A DNA stretch of 19,273 nucleotides from Candidatus Competibacteraceae bacterium (GTDB taxonomy: Bacteria > Pseudomonadota > Gammaproteobacteria > Competibacterales > Competibacteraceae): the NCBI GenBank assembly GCA_020445045.1, contig JAGRHI010000055.1:6096-25368 (forward strand), given 5' to 3'. Of the stretch, positions 1 through 7,845 are shown piece by piece. How positions within the stretch are numbered: position 1 is the first letter of the stretch; every line of letters begins with the position of its first letter. The notes beneath the pieces were generated by a model. It was not told the DNA's origin. It did no database searches and saw only the letters and a program-made list of their open reading frames with translations. Both the position numbers and the translations under genes were made by a program.

Positions 1-74
1 AGCGTGGTTTGGGCATCGACCGGCTCGCGCAGGCGTTCGGTAATCTGTAGTTCCGGATTCTCGTCGGTGTTCAT
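1..74 (-). CDS. 5' end of an unidentified minus-strand protein (partial)
   Basis: An open minus-strand frame begins at an ATG at 74-72 and runs off the left edge of the window, giving 24 codons that read MNTDENPELQITERLREPVD and then AQTT. A purine-rich GAGAG lies directly before the ATG on the minus strand and can serve as a ribosome binding site. The visible stretch is hydrophilic and acidic, with no signal peptide or membrane segment. Nothing in 24 residues allows a family assignment. It is divergent from the barrel protein that starts at 226, so the 150 bp between them would hold both promoters. Another minus-strand ATG pair lies slightly upstream in a different frame, so the start and even the frame are uncertain. 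Confidence 0.4.
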   Translation of the reverse strand, partial: MNTDENPELQITERLREPVDAQTT

Positions 75-225
75 CTCTCGGTTTCATCATGGTCAAGGCG
101 AACTCGATCCATCATAATCACACAATTTGCGAATTGCTCGCGTCTGACACGCCTGATCAAAAGGATTCTCATCGATGGCTTTGTCCAGTCCCACACTGAT
201 CTTTGAGCGACCCATTGGATTGAGC

Positions 226-756
226 ATGATTCCAATACTGAAGTTTCCGATTCGTTCGCGTCGTCGCGTGGTCGCTTGGGCGATGCTCGGGTTTGCGACG
301 TTGGCGCTGCTGGCGGCGAGCAAGGTCCGGGCCGGCATTTTCGAGGAAGGCGACGTGCTGATGGTGCAAGGGGCGCCGGGCGTCATTCATTTCAATCACG
401 ACCCCGAGCACGCCGACTACTCCTGGCTGATCGGCGCGGAGTGGCAGTCTCCTTCGCGCTGGGTGGCGGGAGCCGCCTACTTCAACAACAGCTTCGACCA
501 GAAGTGCCAGTATTTGTACTTTGGGAAGTTTTGGCCACTGGAGTTCATCGACAGCAACCTGTATTTCAAGCTTTCCGGCGGTGTACTGCTCGGTTACAAG
601 GAACCCTACGAGAATAAGATCCCATTCAATCATAATGGAGTGGCGCCAGGCGCGGTGCCGGCGCTCGGCTACCGGTTCGGCGATTTCAACGTGCAGGTCA
701 ATCTACTAGGCACGGCGGCGGTGATGTTCACCGCTGGTTACGATTTGTTTAAGTAG
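226..756 (+). CDS. Probable outer-membrane beta-barrel protein
   Basis: The frame is open from an ATG at 175, but the internal ATG at 226 is preferred. It places a normal signal peptide at the N terminus: basic residues (RSRRR), then the hydrophobic run WAMLGFATLALLAA, then a cut near VRAG. The mature part of about 140 residues alternates polar and aromatic residues and ends in an aromatic residue two from the stop (GYDLFK), as expected of a small outer-membrane barrel. The segments HFNHDPEH, WLIGAEWQSPSRWVAGAAYFNNSF, KIPFNHNG and PALGYR resemble a family of proteobacterial proteins, some of which databases name 'sn-glycerol-3-phosphate transporter', a name with little support. A structural relation to PagP-like small barrels is possible but unproven. 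It stands alone, with no clear operon partner. Confidence 0.65.
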   Translation: MIPILKFPIRSRRRVVAWAMLGFATLALLAASKVRAGIFEEGDVLMVQGAPGVIHFNHDPEHADYSWLIGAEWQSPSRWVAGAAYFNNSFDQKCQYLYFGKFWPLEFIDSNLYFKLSGGVLLGYKEPYENKIPFNHNGVAPGAVPALGYRFGDFNVQVNLLGTAAVMFTAGYDLFK

Positions 757-869
757 CGCCGGGATGAAGTTTCGACCGAGGATCGGCCCGCGGCACAGTG
801 GACTGGCCTGACGAAATTTCAATTTGGTAGCATGGAATCATTGCCTTTACCGCTTTCTGGAGCCAAGCC

Positions 870-1172
870 GTGCCGAAACTGAAAAGAACCCGCCGGAAAA
901 AAATTTCCATCGACCAGTGGCATCACATGATCGCGGAAGCGGCCTATTTCCGTGCCGAACGCCGGGGTTTCCAGGGTGGTTGCCCCATGGAAGACTGGCT
1001 GGAAGCAGAACACGAAATCAATCAGTTGTATGTCCAGCCGGAGCCATCGCCTCGCGGCGCGCTGGTGTTCCTGGATGCTGTGGCCAAGCAGCCCGCCGAG
1101 GGGTCGAACAGCTTGTCGGCGAGGCTGCTCGGGATCTCCCATGAGGCTGGGAATCCTCCCGCCGAGGTCTGA
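870..1172 (+). CDS. DUF2934 domain protein
   Basis: A 100-residue basic protein starts at GTG 870, with a GGAG ribosome binding site at 859-862, seven bases upstream. Residues about 18-50 match the short DUF2934 helix-rich domain: an IAEAAYFRAERRGF core, then a variable glycine/cysteine turn, then DWLEAEHEI. Members of this family have no established biochemical role and are common in Proteobacteria as small soluble proteins. The N terminus (PKLKRTRRKK) is strongly basic and could touch nucleic acid or membrane phosphates. The C-terminal 40 residues are low in structure. The gene is convergent with the mechanosensitive channel gene, with 150 bp between their stops. Confidence 0.7.
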   Translation: MPKLKRTRRKKISIDQWHHMIAEAAYFRAERRGFQGGCPMEDWLEAEHEINQLYVQPEPSPRGALVFLDAVAKQPAEGSNSLSARLLGISHEAGNPPAEV

Positions 1173-1251
1173 GCATCCTCTCGCCGTCGTGCTCCCCAAT
1201 ATCGCGAACCACGGCGGCAACTTCCAAACCCCCAGAGTGACCTATGTGGCT

Positions 1252-1268
1252 ACTCCGACAAACGGAGT
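1252..1268. other. Short perfect hairpin in the convergent intergenic gap
   Basis: ACTCCG and CGGAGT form a 6-bp perfect inverted repeat around a 5-base loop. It lies between the stops of the DUF2934 gene and the convergent channel gene, about 55 bases past the channel gene's stop. Its position suits a bidirectional terminator or a transcript 3' end, but no T-run follows on either strand, so rho-independent termination is not shown. Confidence 0.3.
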
Positions 1269-1322
1269 GAGTGCTCATGAAGCCAATGGGCTGACGTGTG
1301 TCAGGATAGCGACGCACAGAGT

Positions 1323-3065
1323 TCAAACCGGATTGGCAGGACCCGGTTGCGTGCTTTGCGCCGGCGGCGTCGCTGGCGCCGCGTACCACTGATCCTTGGG
1401 CACGATTTTCGACTCCGACGGATCGCTGATGTAAGCGGGGGTCATGATCGCCACCCCATATTCGTTGAACACATCCAGAATGTTCTGGTGCAGCGTAGAA
1501 TAGAGCTGGACCATGGCGTGGGGGTCCTTGGAGTAGGCATTCAACTCATAGCTGATGGCGAAATCTCCGAGGGCTGTCAGTAATACGAACGGTTTTGGTT
1601 GCTTGAGCAAGCCCAACGTACGGTCGGCGGCCAGCCGCAGCATGGCTTCCACCTGTCGCCAAGGGGTTTCGTAACCGATGCCGACGGTGGTGTGTAGGAT
1701 CAATCCCTGTTCTCTGGCGAGGGTGCTGTAGTTGACGACTTCACCGTTCAGGATCGTGGTACTGGGAATGACGATCTCCTCGTTTTTCAGTGAGTGCAAC
1801 CGAGCCACCAGCACCCGCATCTCCATCACGTCGCCGAGGATGCCGTTGATCTTGACCCGGTCACCAATCTTGAAGGGGCGTCGATAGGCCAAGCTGTAGC
1901 CGGCGATGAAATTGGCGATCAGCGACGGCGAGCCAAGAGAAATGATCAGACCGAGAAAGATCGAGATGCCTTTGAACGCGTCGGATCGCGAACCTGGTAC
2001 ATAAGGATAGGCTACCACCACCGCAAAGATGATGACCAACAGACGGGAGATCCGATAAGTGGGCCACGCCCACTCCCGTTCAAAAGATGCCAATCGGATC
2101 GCCCCTTGATCGATGCTACTGAAGAAAGTTTCGATCATCTTCAGGATGTAGCGAATGACGAGGATCAGCATCGCGATGAAGACCAGATCCGGCACTGCGT
2201 CGAGGATGGCCAAGGCCATCGTCCGCATTGGTCCCAGGATCAAGTCGAACAGCCGCGCCGCAAACAGCCGCGTCCAAGGATACAGGCCGAGGACGAAGTT
2301 GAGATAGAAGAAAACCAGCGCCGCCTTCAGCAACATATAAACGATTTTGATGGCTCCACGCAGGGCATTTGCCAGTTGCTGTGCCTTCAGGAACCGGGCC
2401 GACTGCGCTTCCAGCGCCTTAAGATGCGTCTTCAGCCGTTGCTCGATGATGTCGTTCAAGCGATGAAAACCACGGCGGAAAACGAATAGTAGCCCGATAG
2501 CAATCAGCGTAGTCGCGATGGCGTACAGCGAATGAATCAGTAGTACCCGTGGGCTGCGGTCGCGGCGGTAGGAGGCGATCGCTTCGACGACTCGTGTTTG
2601 AGCTACTTCGGCCAGCACGTCCCGACTGATTCCCACCAGGGTGGCGTCAGCGTCGATCAAGCTGAGCAGGAAGTGGTTTCCGGCGAGAAGGGTAGTGCGG
2701 TCGCCTTTATTTTCCGTTCGTACCGCGTCAGCGGGAATGGCTGGGTCTCGGGCGGCAGCCACAATTCTACGGGCGATTTCCTTAGCGCGTTGTTTCGCTG
2801 GAAAGGCTTCGACGCCTCGCACGTTGAGAATAACCTGCCCGTCCACCAACACCTCCGCATGGTCGTATTTTTCCACGGTTGAGCGAGAGAGGAGGGCGCT
2901 GGTTTCGTCACGAGGTTCTGCGGAGGCGGCAGTAATCCAGATCCAGAGCGCGAGGCTAGTGACTAGCAGCCAGCCCAAGGCAAGTCGGACTTTGAGCGGC
3001 TTTGCCGAAAGCCCTACCCAGGGGACACTATTCTGAGGTGAAACAAAGCCGTGTGAACCACCCAT
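1323..3065 (-). CDS. MscS-family mechanosensitive ion channel
   Basis: This 580-residue inner-membrane channel releases solutes on hypo-osmotic shock. An ATG at 3080 is in frame, but the ATG at 3065 is preferred because a strong GGAGGT lies 7 bases before it, inside the longer reading. The N terminus has a signal sequence ending in ASAE, then a periplasmic domain of about 130 residues. Several membrane helices follow. The conserved MscS core holds the pore helix (FLGLIISLGSPSLIANFIAGY) and the beta domain with RRPFKIGDRVKINGILGDV and VIPSTTILNGEVVNYS. The C terminus ends in a proline-rich tail. It is longer than E. coli MscS (286 residues) and fits the larger family members with an added periplasmic domain. 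It is monocistronic here. A small inverted repeat (GCAAC, 4 bases, GTTGC at 3084-3097) sits just upstream of the start. Confidence 0.9.
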   Translation of the reverse strand: MGGSHGFVSPQNSVPWVGLSAKPLKVRLALGWLLVTSLALWIWITAASAEPRDETSALLSRSTVEKYDHAEVLVDGQVILNVRGVEAFPAKQRAKEIARRIVAAARDPAIPADAVRTENKGDRTTLLAGNHFLLSLIDADATLVGISRDVLAEVAQTRVVEAIASYRRDRSPRVLLIHSLYAIATTLIAIGLLFVFRRGFHRLNDIIEQRLKTHLKALEAQSARFLKAQQLANALRGAIKIVYMLLKAALVFFYLNFVLGLYPWTRLFAARLFDLILGPMRTMALAILDAVPDLVFIAMLILVIRYILKMIETFFSSIDQGAIRLASFEREWAWPTYRISRLLVIIFAVVVAYPYVPGSRSDAFKGISIFLGLIISLGSPSLIANFIAGYSLAYRRPFKIGDRVKINGILGDVMEMRVLVARLHSLKNEEIVIPSTTILNGEVVNYSTLAREQGLILHTTVGIGYETPWRQVEAMLRLAADRTLGLLKQPKPFVLLTALGDFAISYELNAYSKDPHAMVQLYSTLHQNILDVFNEYGVAIMTPAYISDPSESKIVPKDQWYAAPATPPAQSTQPGPANPV

Positions 3066-3329
3066 GTTGTTGACCTCCATATTGCAACGCGGGTTGCGTG
3101 ATTCATGTAATATACTAGAAATCTAATGCGTTATATTGGATTTCATCACCTAGAGGAAAGCTTTTATTTTGATCATCATGAGGTACCGGTTTTGATGGGC
3201 CCTTGATTGGAGAAAGCAAGATCTTGTCAAGCGATGTGGAGAGAGTCGAATTCCGAAAACAGACTGGCTTGATATTGTTGAAGAATAAATAATGAAAGGT
3301 TTGGTGGGTAGATTGAAAGGCTAGCGAAG

Positions 3330-5339
3330 ATGCTAATGAAAATCGATGAGTTATCGATCAATAAAGTTCAATTGTTGTTAGTGGGTTTGTCGATAATAGT
3401 TGTTGATTTAGTGGGTTTTTATATTTTATTAGATCAGGGTGACGCAATAAATCTTGCATATATCGCAAGCTTTCTATTGTCGGCAGTCATTCTGTTTTTA
3501 TCGAGCTTCGCTTGGCTACCGCAAGGAAGTAATTTGCGGCAGAAGCGAGGTTGGTTGATAAAGTTTATTGTGGTGACTTTAATGATGCTTTTTTTGCAAG
3601 GGGGGATTCTATCCTGTTTAATAAAAACACCGGATTTCTCTTTGCAATTAGCGATCATTTTCTGTGTCATCATTTCCTCCATGCTCTATTTTGTCTCTAT
3701 TGTTGGTGTTCTATATTTAGAATTTTATTCTACAAAGTCTACTGATAAATGGTGTTATTTCTTTGTGTGGGTCTTGATTTATTCAATAATTCTACGATTT
3801 TCTTATCTTGGAGTGCCAGAATTATTTTACGAAGAAGCGTATTATTGGAATTATGCGAAGCATCTAGATATAGGATATTTGGATCATCCACCCATGGTGG
3901 CTTGGATAATTGCGCTCTTTACCAAGCTGATGGGTGATAATGAATTTGCGGTTCGGTTTGGCGCTTTTATCTGCTGGTTTGTCACATCTGCTTTTTTATA
4001 CAAACTGACTAGCCTTGTCTATTGTAATAAAACAAAGAGTGTTCAGGCGGTCCTGTTAATTGCTGTATTGCCCGCCTACTTTGCGGTAGGTTGGGCGATG
4101 ACCCCCGATGCGCCGTTAGTTGCCTGTTGGGCAATGGCGCTTTATTTTTTTTATCGAGCATTGGTTCATGAATCACGAATGGCTTGGATAGGGGTTGGTC
4201 TTGCGATTGGACTAGGCATGTTGTCAAAATATACGATCGCTCTATTGAGTGCCGCCGCGTTTTCTTTTATGCTTATTGATCGTGATGCAAGAAAATGGCT
4301 GGTGCGACCGGAACCTTATGTAGCTGTTGTTATTTCCCTGATCATTTTTTTCCCTGTCATTATCTGGAATGCCAATCATGAATGGGTCTCATTTTTGTAT
4401 CAGAGTCGTGGCAGGGTAGCTGATCGATTTGAGTTCTCTTTACCTTATCTGATAGGAACGACAATTTTGATTATTACACCTACAGGTTTTCTGTCGGTGA
4501 TTGCGATCCTGTTGTATAGAAAAGCCATTTTATCGGGAAGTGATGCGGTTTTTGATCGCTCAATGGACATGCGAGCGAAGCGCGGTTACAATCTATTGAT
4601 GCTCTTGACTTTATTGCCGGTTTCGGTATTTGTGGTGCTCAGTTTGTTCAGGGAAACCAAATTTCACTGGACCGCGCCATGTTGGTTGGGTATCGTGCCT
4701 TATATGGCACTCACTGTAAGCAGTGACTCGCAATTTGGTTTAAACAAACACCTTGGCTGGATTCAACGTGCATGGCCAACGACGATCATCATTTGTTTGT
4801 TAATCTATGGGGCATTTTTATCTTATTTGGGACTTGGTTTTCCAGGGATTTCTTATCCATATAACTATCATTTATTGGGATGGAATGATTTTGGGCGTGA
4901 AATTGAAACACTGGCAAATCGGCTCGAACACGAAACAGGTGAAAAGATATTAGTCGTTGGAATGGATAGAAATAGAGTGGCTAGTGGTCTTGCTTTTTAT
5001 CGCACTAAGGCAATCGAGTCCGCCAATGAGAAATTGGTCTCTCATCCTGCATTTGAAACTTCCAGTTGGCACCTGTTTGGTGGTAACGGTTTGATGTATG
5101 AACGCTGGTTTCCCTTGGGTCGACAAAATGATAAGACTCTGTTGTTGGTCGGTAGAAATAGAGCCGATTTGACTAGCGAAAGCGTCCTTTCCCATATGGA
5201 ACAAGTACAAGAGATCAAGGAGATTAAGGTCAGAAAAAATGGCCAGCAGGTGGGTCTTTACTATTATCGAGTGGCGAAAGGCTATCGAAGCCAACCCGTT
5301 ATCGATAAAAACCCTGCTCATGATCAACTCACCGATTGA
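3330..5339 (+). CDS. GtrA-like domain fused to a GT-C (PMT_2/ArnT-type) glycosyltransferase
   Basis: A 669-residue polytopic membrane protein. Residues about 14-131 form four membrane helices with the layout of GtrA (FLLVG...VDLVGFY..., then a second repeat after a basic loop). GtrA proteins are thought to help move undecaprenyl-phosphate-sugars across the inner membrane. Residues about 140-560 are a GT-C glycosyltransferase of the PMT_2 type, which takes sugar from a polyprenyl-phosphate donor on the periplasmic side. The first periplasmic loop carries EEAYYWNYAKH (168-178) and LDHPP (184-188), the usual acidic catalytic region. The C-terminal ~100 residues are soluble. An ATG at 3336 could also be the start; the site before either is modest. 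The gene is AT-rich compared with the flanks: 18 G/C in 60 bases at 3361-3420. It overlaps the next gene, so the two are probably co-transcribed. The acceptor is unknown. Confidence 0.8.
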   Translation: MLMKIDELSINKVQLLLVGLSIIVVDLVGFYILLDQGDAINLAYIASFLLSAVILFLSSFAWLPQGSNLRQKRGWLIKFIVVTLMMLFLQGGILSCLIKTPDFSLQLAIIFCVIISSMLYFVSIVGVLYLEFYSTKSTDKWCYFFVWVLIYSIILRFSYLGVPELFYEEAYYWNYAKHLDIGYLDHPPMVAWIIALFTKLMGDNEFAVRFGAFICWFVTSAFLYKLTSLVYCNKTKSVQAVLLIAVLPAYFAVGWAMTPDAPLVACWAMALYFFYRALVHESRMAWIGVGLAIGLGMLSKYTIALLSAAAFSFMLIDRDARKWLVRPEPYVAVVISLIIFFPVIIWNANHEWVSFLYQSRGRVADRFEFSLPYLIGTTILIITPTGFLSVIAILLYRKAILSGSDAVFDRSMDMRAKRGYNLLMLLTLLPVSVFVVLSLFRETKFHWTAPCWLGIVPYMALTVSSDSQFGLNKHLGWIQRAWPTTIIICLLIYGAFLSYLGLGFPGISYPYNYHLLGWNDFGREIETLANRLEHETGEKILVVGMDRNRVASGLAFYRTKAIESANEKLVSHPAFETSSWHLFGGNGLMYERWFPLGRQNDKTLLLVGRNRADLTSESVLSHMEQVQEIKEIKVRKNGQQVGLYYYRVAKGYRSQPVIDKNPAHDQLTD

Positions 5340-6301
5340 CTCAATATTCCGTGTTCATCAGCAAGCAAAATATCCAGCTCCTTTTCTCCGGCAATACCAT
5401 CAAATTATTGGTCAGAATTCTAGTGACATTATCGATCTTCGTGCTGATTCTGCACTCGATCGATATCCAACAAGTGTGGACGATACTGAAGCAGGTCAGG
5501 TTGGATATGTTGGCGGTAGCGATCTTGGTGCAATTCAGTAGCACCACGGTGGCGGCCTACCGCTGGCAACTCATTATGCATAACCTGCATTTTGGCCAAT
5601 CCTTCTTGTTCTATTGGCATAGCTATTTCAAGGCCATGTTCTTCAATCAAGGTCTGCCGACCAGCATTGGCGGCGATGCCTTGAGGGTGTTTGATGTCGC
5701 TGCTCAAGGGTTTCGTAAAAGAGATGCATTGTATGGCATCGTTCTAGATAGAGTTTCAGGTCTAGCCGCTTTAATGCTCCTGAATTTGCTGGCATATGTA
5801 TCTAATCCAGACTTGCTGCCAATCCAGGTTTATCATGTGACTCTGGTTTTGATCATCATTGGCGCGATTGTTGTTGTATTCGTTGCTTCTTTAAAATATC
5901 TGCGTTGGCTCGATAATTATCCTCAACTAGCCATCGTAAAGGCTATTTCCACAAGGTTGCATCAAGCGTTTTTATGTAATCGCACACTGTTATTCGTGTC
6001 ATCGCTGTTGATTCCATTGCTTGCAATATTGGTTTTTTTCATTATTGGCCAAGCACTGAATTTACGATACGATCCAATGACGTATTTTGTCATCGTGCCG
6101 CCGGCTATTTACTTGACGATTATCCCTATTTCCGTAGCTGGATGGGGAGTACGCGAGGGCGCTTTGGTCGGGTTGTTTTCCTTAATCGGCGCCGATAAAC
6201 CAACAGTTTTGGCAATGTCGATTATATATGGATTTACACTGATCATTATCAGTTTGCCTGGATTGGTTATCTACCTTAAAGGCCGTCACCGTGTAATTTG
6301 A
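5336..6301 (+). CDS. Flippase-like / LPG-synthase-TM family membrane protein
   Basis: A 321-residue protein with about eight membrane helices matching the lysylphosphatidylglycerol-synthase transmembrane family (UPF0104, 'flippase-like domain'). The typical family region is near residues 70-140: AYRWQLIMH, then KAMFFNQGLPTSIGGDALRVFD, then GIVLDRVSGL. Late in the protein, PISVAGWGVREGALV is the other family hallmark. Such proteins lack the catalytic domain of MprF and in polysaccharide clusters are thought to handle lipid-linked substrates. The start is taken as TTG 5336, overlapping the previous stop (TTGA) and implying translational coupling. A GTG at 5351 is an alternative, and neither has a clear ribosome binding site. 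It is likely to work with the GtrA-GT-C protein upstream. Confidence 0.8.
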   Translation: MTQYSVFISKQNIQLLFSGNTIKLLVRILVTLSIFVLILHSIDIQQVWTILKQVRLDMLAVAILVQFSSTTVAAYRWQLIMHNLHFGQSFLFYWHSYFKAMFFNQGLPTSIGGDALRVFDVAAQGFRKRDALYGIVLDRVSGLAALMLLNLLAYVSNPDLLPIQVYHVTLVLIIIGAIVVVFVASLKYLRWLDNYPQLAIVKAISTRLHQAFLCNRTLLFVSSLLIPLLAILVFFIIGQALNLRYDPMTYFVIVPPAIYLTIIPISVAGWGVREGALVGLFSLIGADKPTVLAMSIIYGFTLIIISLPGLVIYLKGRHRVI

Positions 6302-6364
6302 GTGCGCCAGTCAAGAGATTGTTAATCCTTATGACTATTTTATCAGGATAAATAGGTGGGTGAT

Positions 6365-7603
6365 ATGAAAATCGACCTCATGCGAAAAGTCGATTATTTT
6401 GTTGGAATCCCGCTCTGTTTCTTGGTGACCAGGATTTTTTGCTTCATCCGTTTGTTCGGTAGGCAAAAGAACATATATCCTCGAAAAGTATTATTTATTG
6501 AATTGTCGGAAATGGGCAGCACGATCTTGGCTGATCCCGCCATGAGAAAAATACGACAGAAAGGTGATTCAGAACTGTATTTCCTGATTTTCAAGGCTAA
6601 TGTGGCTAGTTTGTATCTGTTGAATACTGTTCCAAAAGCCAATATCTTCGTGATTCGAGAAGATCGATTGTTAAATCTAATAATGGATACTTTTCGTTTT
6701 CTGGTCTGGGCGCGCTGTCGCGGGATCGATACTGTTATCGATTTGGAATTGTTTTCGCGGTACACGGCCTTGTTGACAGGTCTATCCGGGGCAGTGAATC
6801 GAATCGGCTTTCATGCGTTTTACAATGAAGGACTGTATCGAGGAGAGATGCTGACCCGTCGGGTGGCCTATAATCCGCATCTGCATATCGCCAAGAATTT
6901 TATGGCTTTGGTCAATACGGCCTTGGCGGCTACAGAAGAGCTACCTTTTTCCAAGACACTGATTGCCGATAGCGAAATCGACTTAGCTAAGGCTGAGGTC
7001 AGCGAAAGTGCCCTATCAGCGATGAATGACCGTATCCGTGGTGAATACCCCGCCTACGATGAAAAGTGTTTCAGGATCGTGCTGATTAATCCTAATGCTA
7101 GCGATCTATTACCACAACGGCGTTGGATGCCCGATTACTTCGTGGCGGTAATGTGCGGTCTGCTAAGCGATGATGAAAATCTATTGATCTTGATTACCGG
7201 CTCTCCAGCGGAACGGGACGAGGCGGAAGGGCTGAAACGACAGGTAGGGTCCGAACGTTGTGTTAATTTCGCGGGCTGCCTTTCGCTGCAAGAATTACCG
7301 GTGCTATACCGGATCGCCGAAATCATGCTGACCAACGATTCGGGACCTGGCCATTTTTCCGCGGTGACCAACCTGCGTACCTTTGTCATTTTCGGTCCCG
7401 AGACACCACGCCTGTACGGTTCTCTGGGCAACAGCATGCCGATTTATGCCGGTCTCGCCTGTTCGCCCTGCGTGAGCGCCGCCAATCATCGCAAGACCCC
7501 TTGTGCCGACAATGTGTGCCTGCGAGTCATCGAGCCGGAGATGGTACTGGAACGCTTGCGCGAGGCGCTGAAGGAAAATGGTTCGCGTGATGGCATCGGG
7601 TGA
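6365..7603 (+). CDS. GT9-family glycosyltransferase (heptosyltransferase-like)
   Basis: A 412-residue protein of the ADP-heptose:LPS heptosyltransferase family (GT9, GT-B fold). ATG 6365 is chosen over GTG 6356 because AGGTGG at 6354-6359 is then a well-placed ribosome binding site. The N-terminal Rossmann strand reads KVLFIELSEMGSTILADPAM (41-60). The donor-binding half has TNDSGPGHFSAV (323-334) and FGPETPRLYG (343-352), followed by a cysteine-rich stretch (C366, C369, C380, C385) common in this family. In WaaC the first motif is MGD with a proposed catalytic Asp; here it is MGS (Ser52), so the sugar or mechanism may differ from true heptosyltransferases. It is separated by 63 bp from the flippase-like gene and is likely part of the same glycan cluster. 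GC content rises toward the 3' end. Confidence 0.8.
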   Translation: MKIDLMRKVDYFVGIPLCFLVTRIFCFIRLFGRQKNIYPRKVLFIELSEMGSTILADPAMRKIRQKGDSELYFLIFKANVASLYLLNTVPKANIFVIREDRLLNLIMDTFRFLVWARCRGIDTVIDLELFSRYTALLTGLSGAVNRIGFHAFYNEGLYRGEMLTRRVAYNPHLHIAKNFMALVNTALAATEELPFSKTLIADSEIDLAKAEVSESALSAMNDRIRGEYPAYDEKCFRIVLINPNASDLLPQRRWMPDYFVAVMCGLLSDDENLLILITGSPAERDEAEGLKRQVGSERCVNFAGCLSLQELPVLYRIAEIMLTNDSGPGHFSAVTNLRTFVIFGPETPRLYGSLGNSMPIYAGLACSPCVSAANHRKTPCADNVCLRVIEPEMVLERLREALKENGSRDGIG

Positions 7604-7755
7604 AGCGATTCATCTCCTAGATTCAGATAGATATCTTATTGGCCACGGCTCTGAGTGTTAACAGAGTCTTTCAGGACCCCACGGATATGCAATAAAAAGC
7701 ACCTGGCGGAAGCTGTTCGACCATCATTGCCCCCGCTCTCTCCCACAAAATCTCT

Positions 7756-7820
7756 GCTGATACCCGTCAGCTAACTCGCCCCTAATTCTTGATCGCTATC
7801 TTCGCCACGACACGAATATT
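7756..7820 (+). promoter_or_regulatory. Regulatory block of the PepSY gene: inverted repeat plus 11-bp-spaced direct repeat
   Basis: In order, the block holds GCTGA, 6 bases, TCAGCTAA, 6 bases, CCTAA-T-TCTTGAT, and later TATCTTCG and an AATATT (7815-7820) that can act as a -10. GCTGA/TCAGC is a perfect inverted repeat. GCTAACTC (7770) and CCTAATTC (7781) form a direct repeat 11 bp apart, the spacing used by OmpR/PmrA-family regulators. With a start near 7827 the repeat would cover about -57 to -36, an activator position. 44 of 65 positions match the block before the DUF347 gene, without gaps. The role in regulation is inferred. Confidence 0.6.
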
Positions 7821-7825
7821 CGTGT
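7810..7825. promoter_or_regulatory. 16-bp perfect palindrome before the PepSY gene
   Basis: ACACGAATATTCGTGT is identical to its reverse complement. It lies 5 bases before the GAAGGAG ribosome binding site of the PepSY gene and covers the possible -10. It could be a repressor operator or, in RNA, a stem without a loop. The matching place before the DUF347 gene keeps ATATT but not the palindrome. Confidence 0.45.
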
Positions 7826-7845
7826 GACCTGAAGGAGTGATCCTC

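Noticed and set aside
1794..2489. 231-codon plus-strand open frame
   Set aside because: It is antisense to the MscS channel gene; the product is a low-complexity His/Asp/Gln mix with no recognisable family.
3292..3324. 10-residue leader peptide (MKGLVGRLKG) before the GtrA-GT-C gene
   Set aside because: There is no convincing ribosome binding site, attenuator hairpin or run of a regulatory amino acid.
7649..7666. CTCTG/CAGAG hairpin followed by TCTTT after the GT9 gene, as a terminator
   Set aside because: The stem is only 5 bp with an 8-base loop and a broken T-run; too weak to call.
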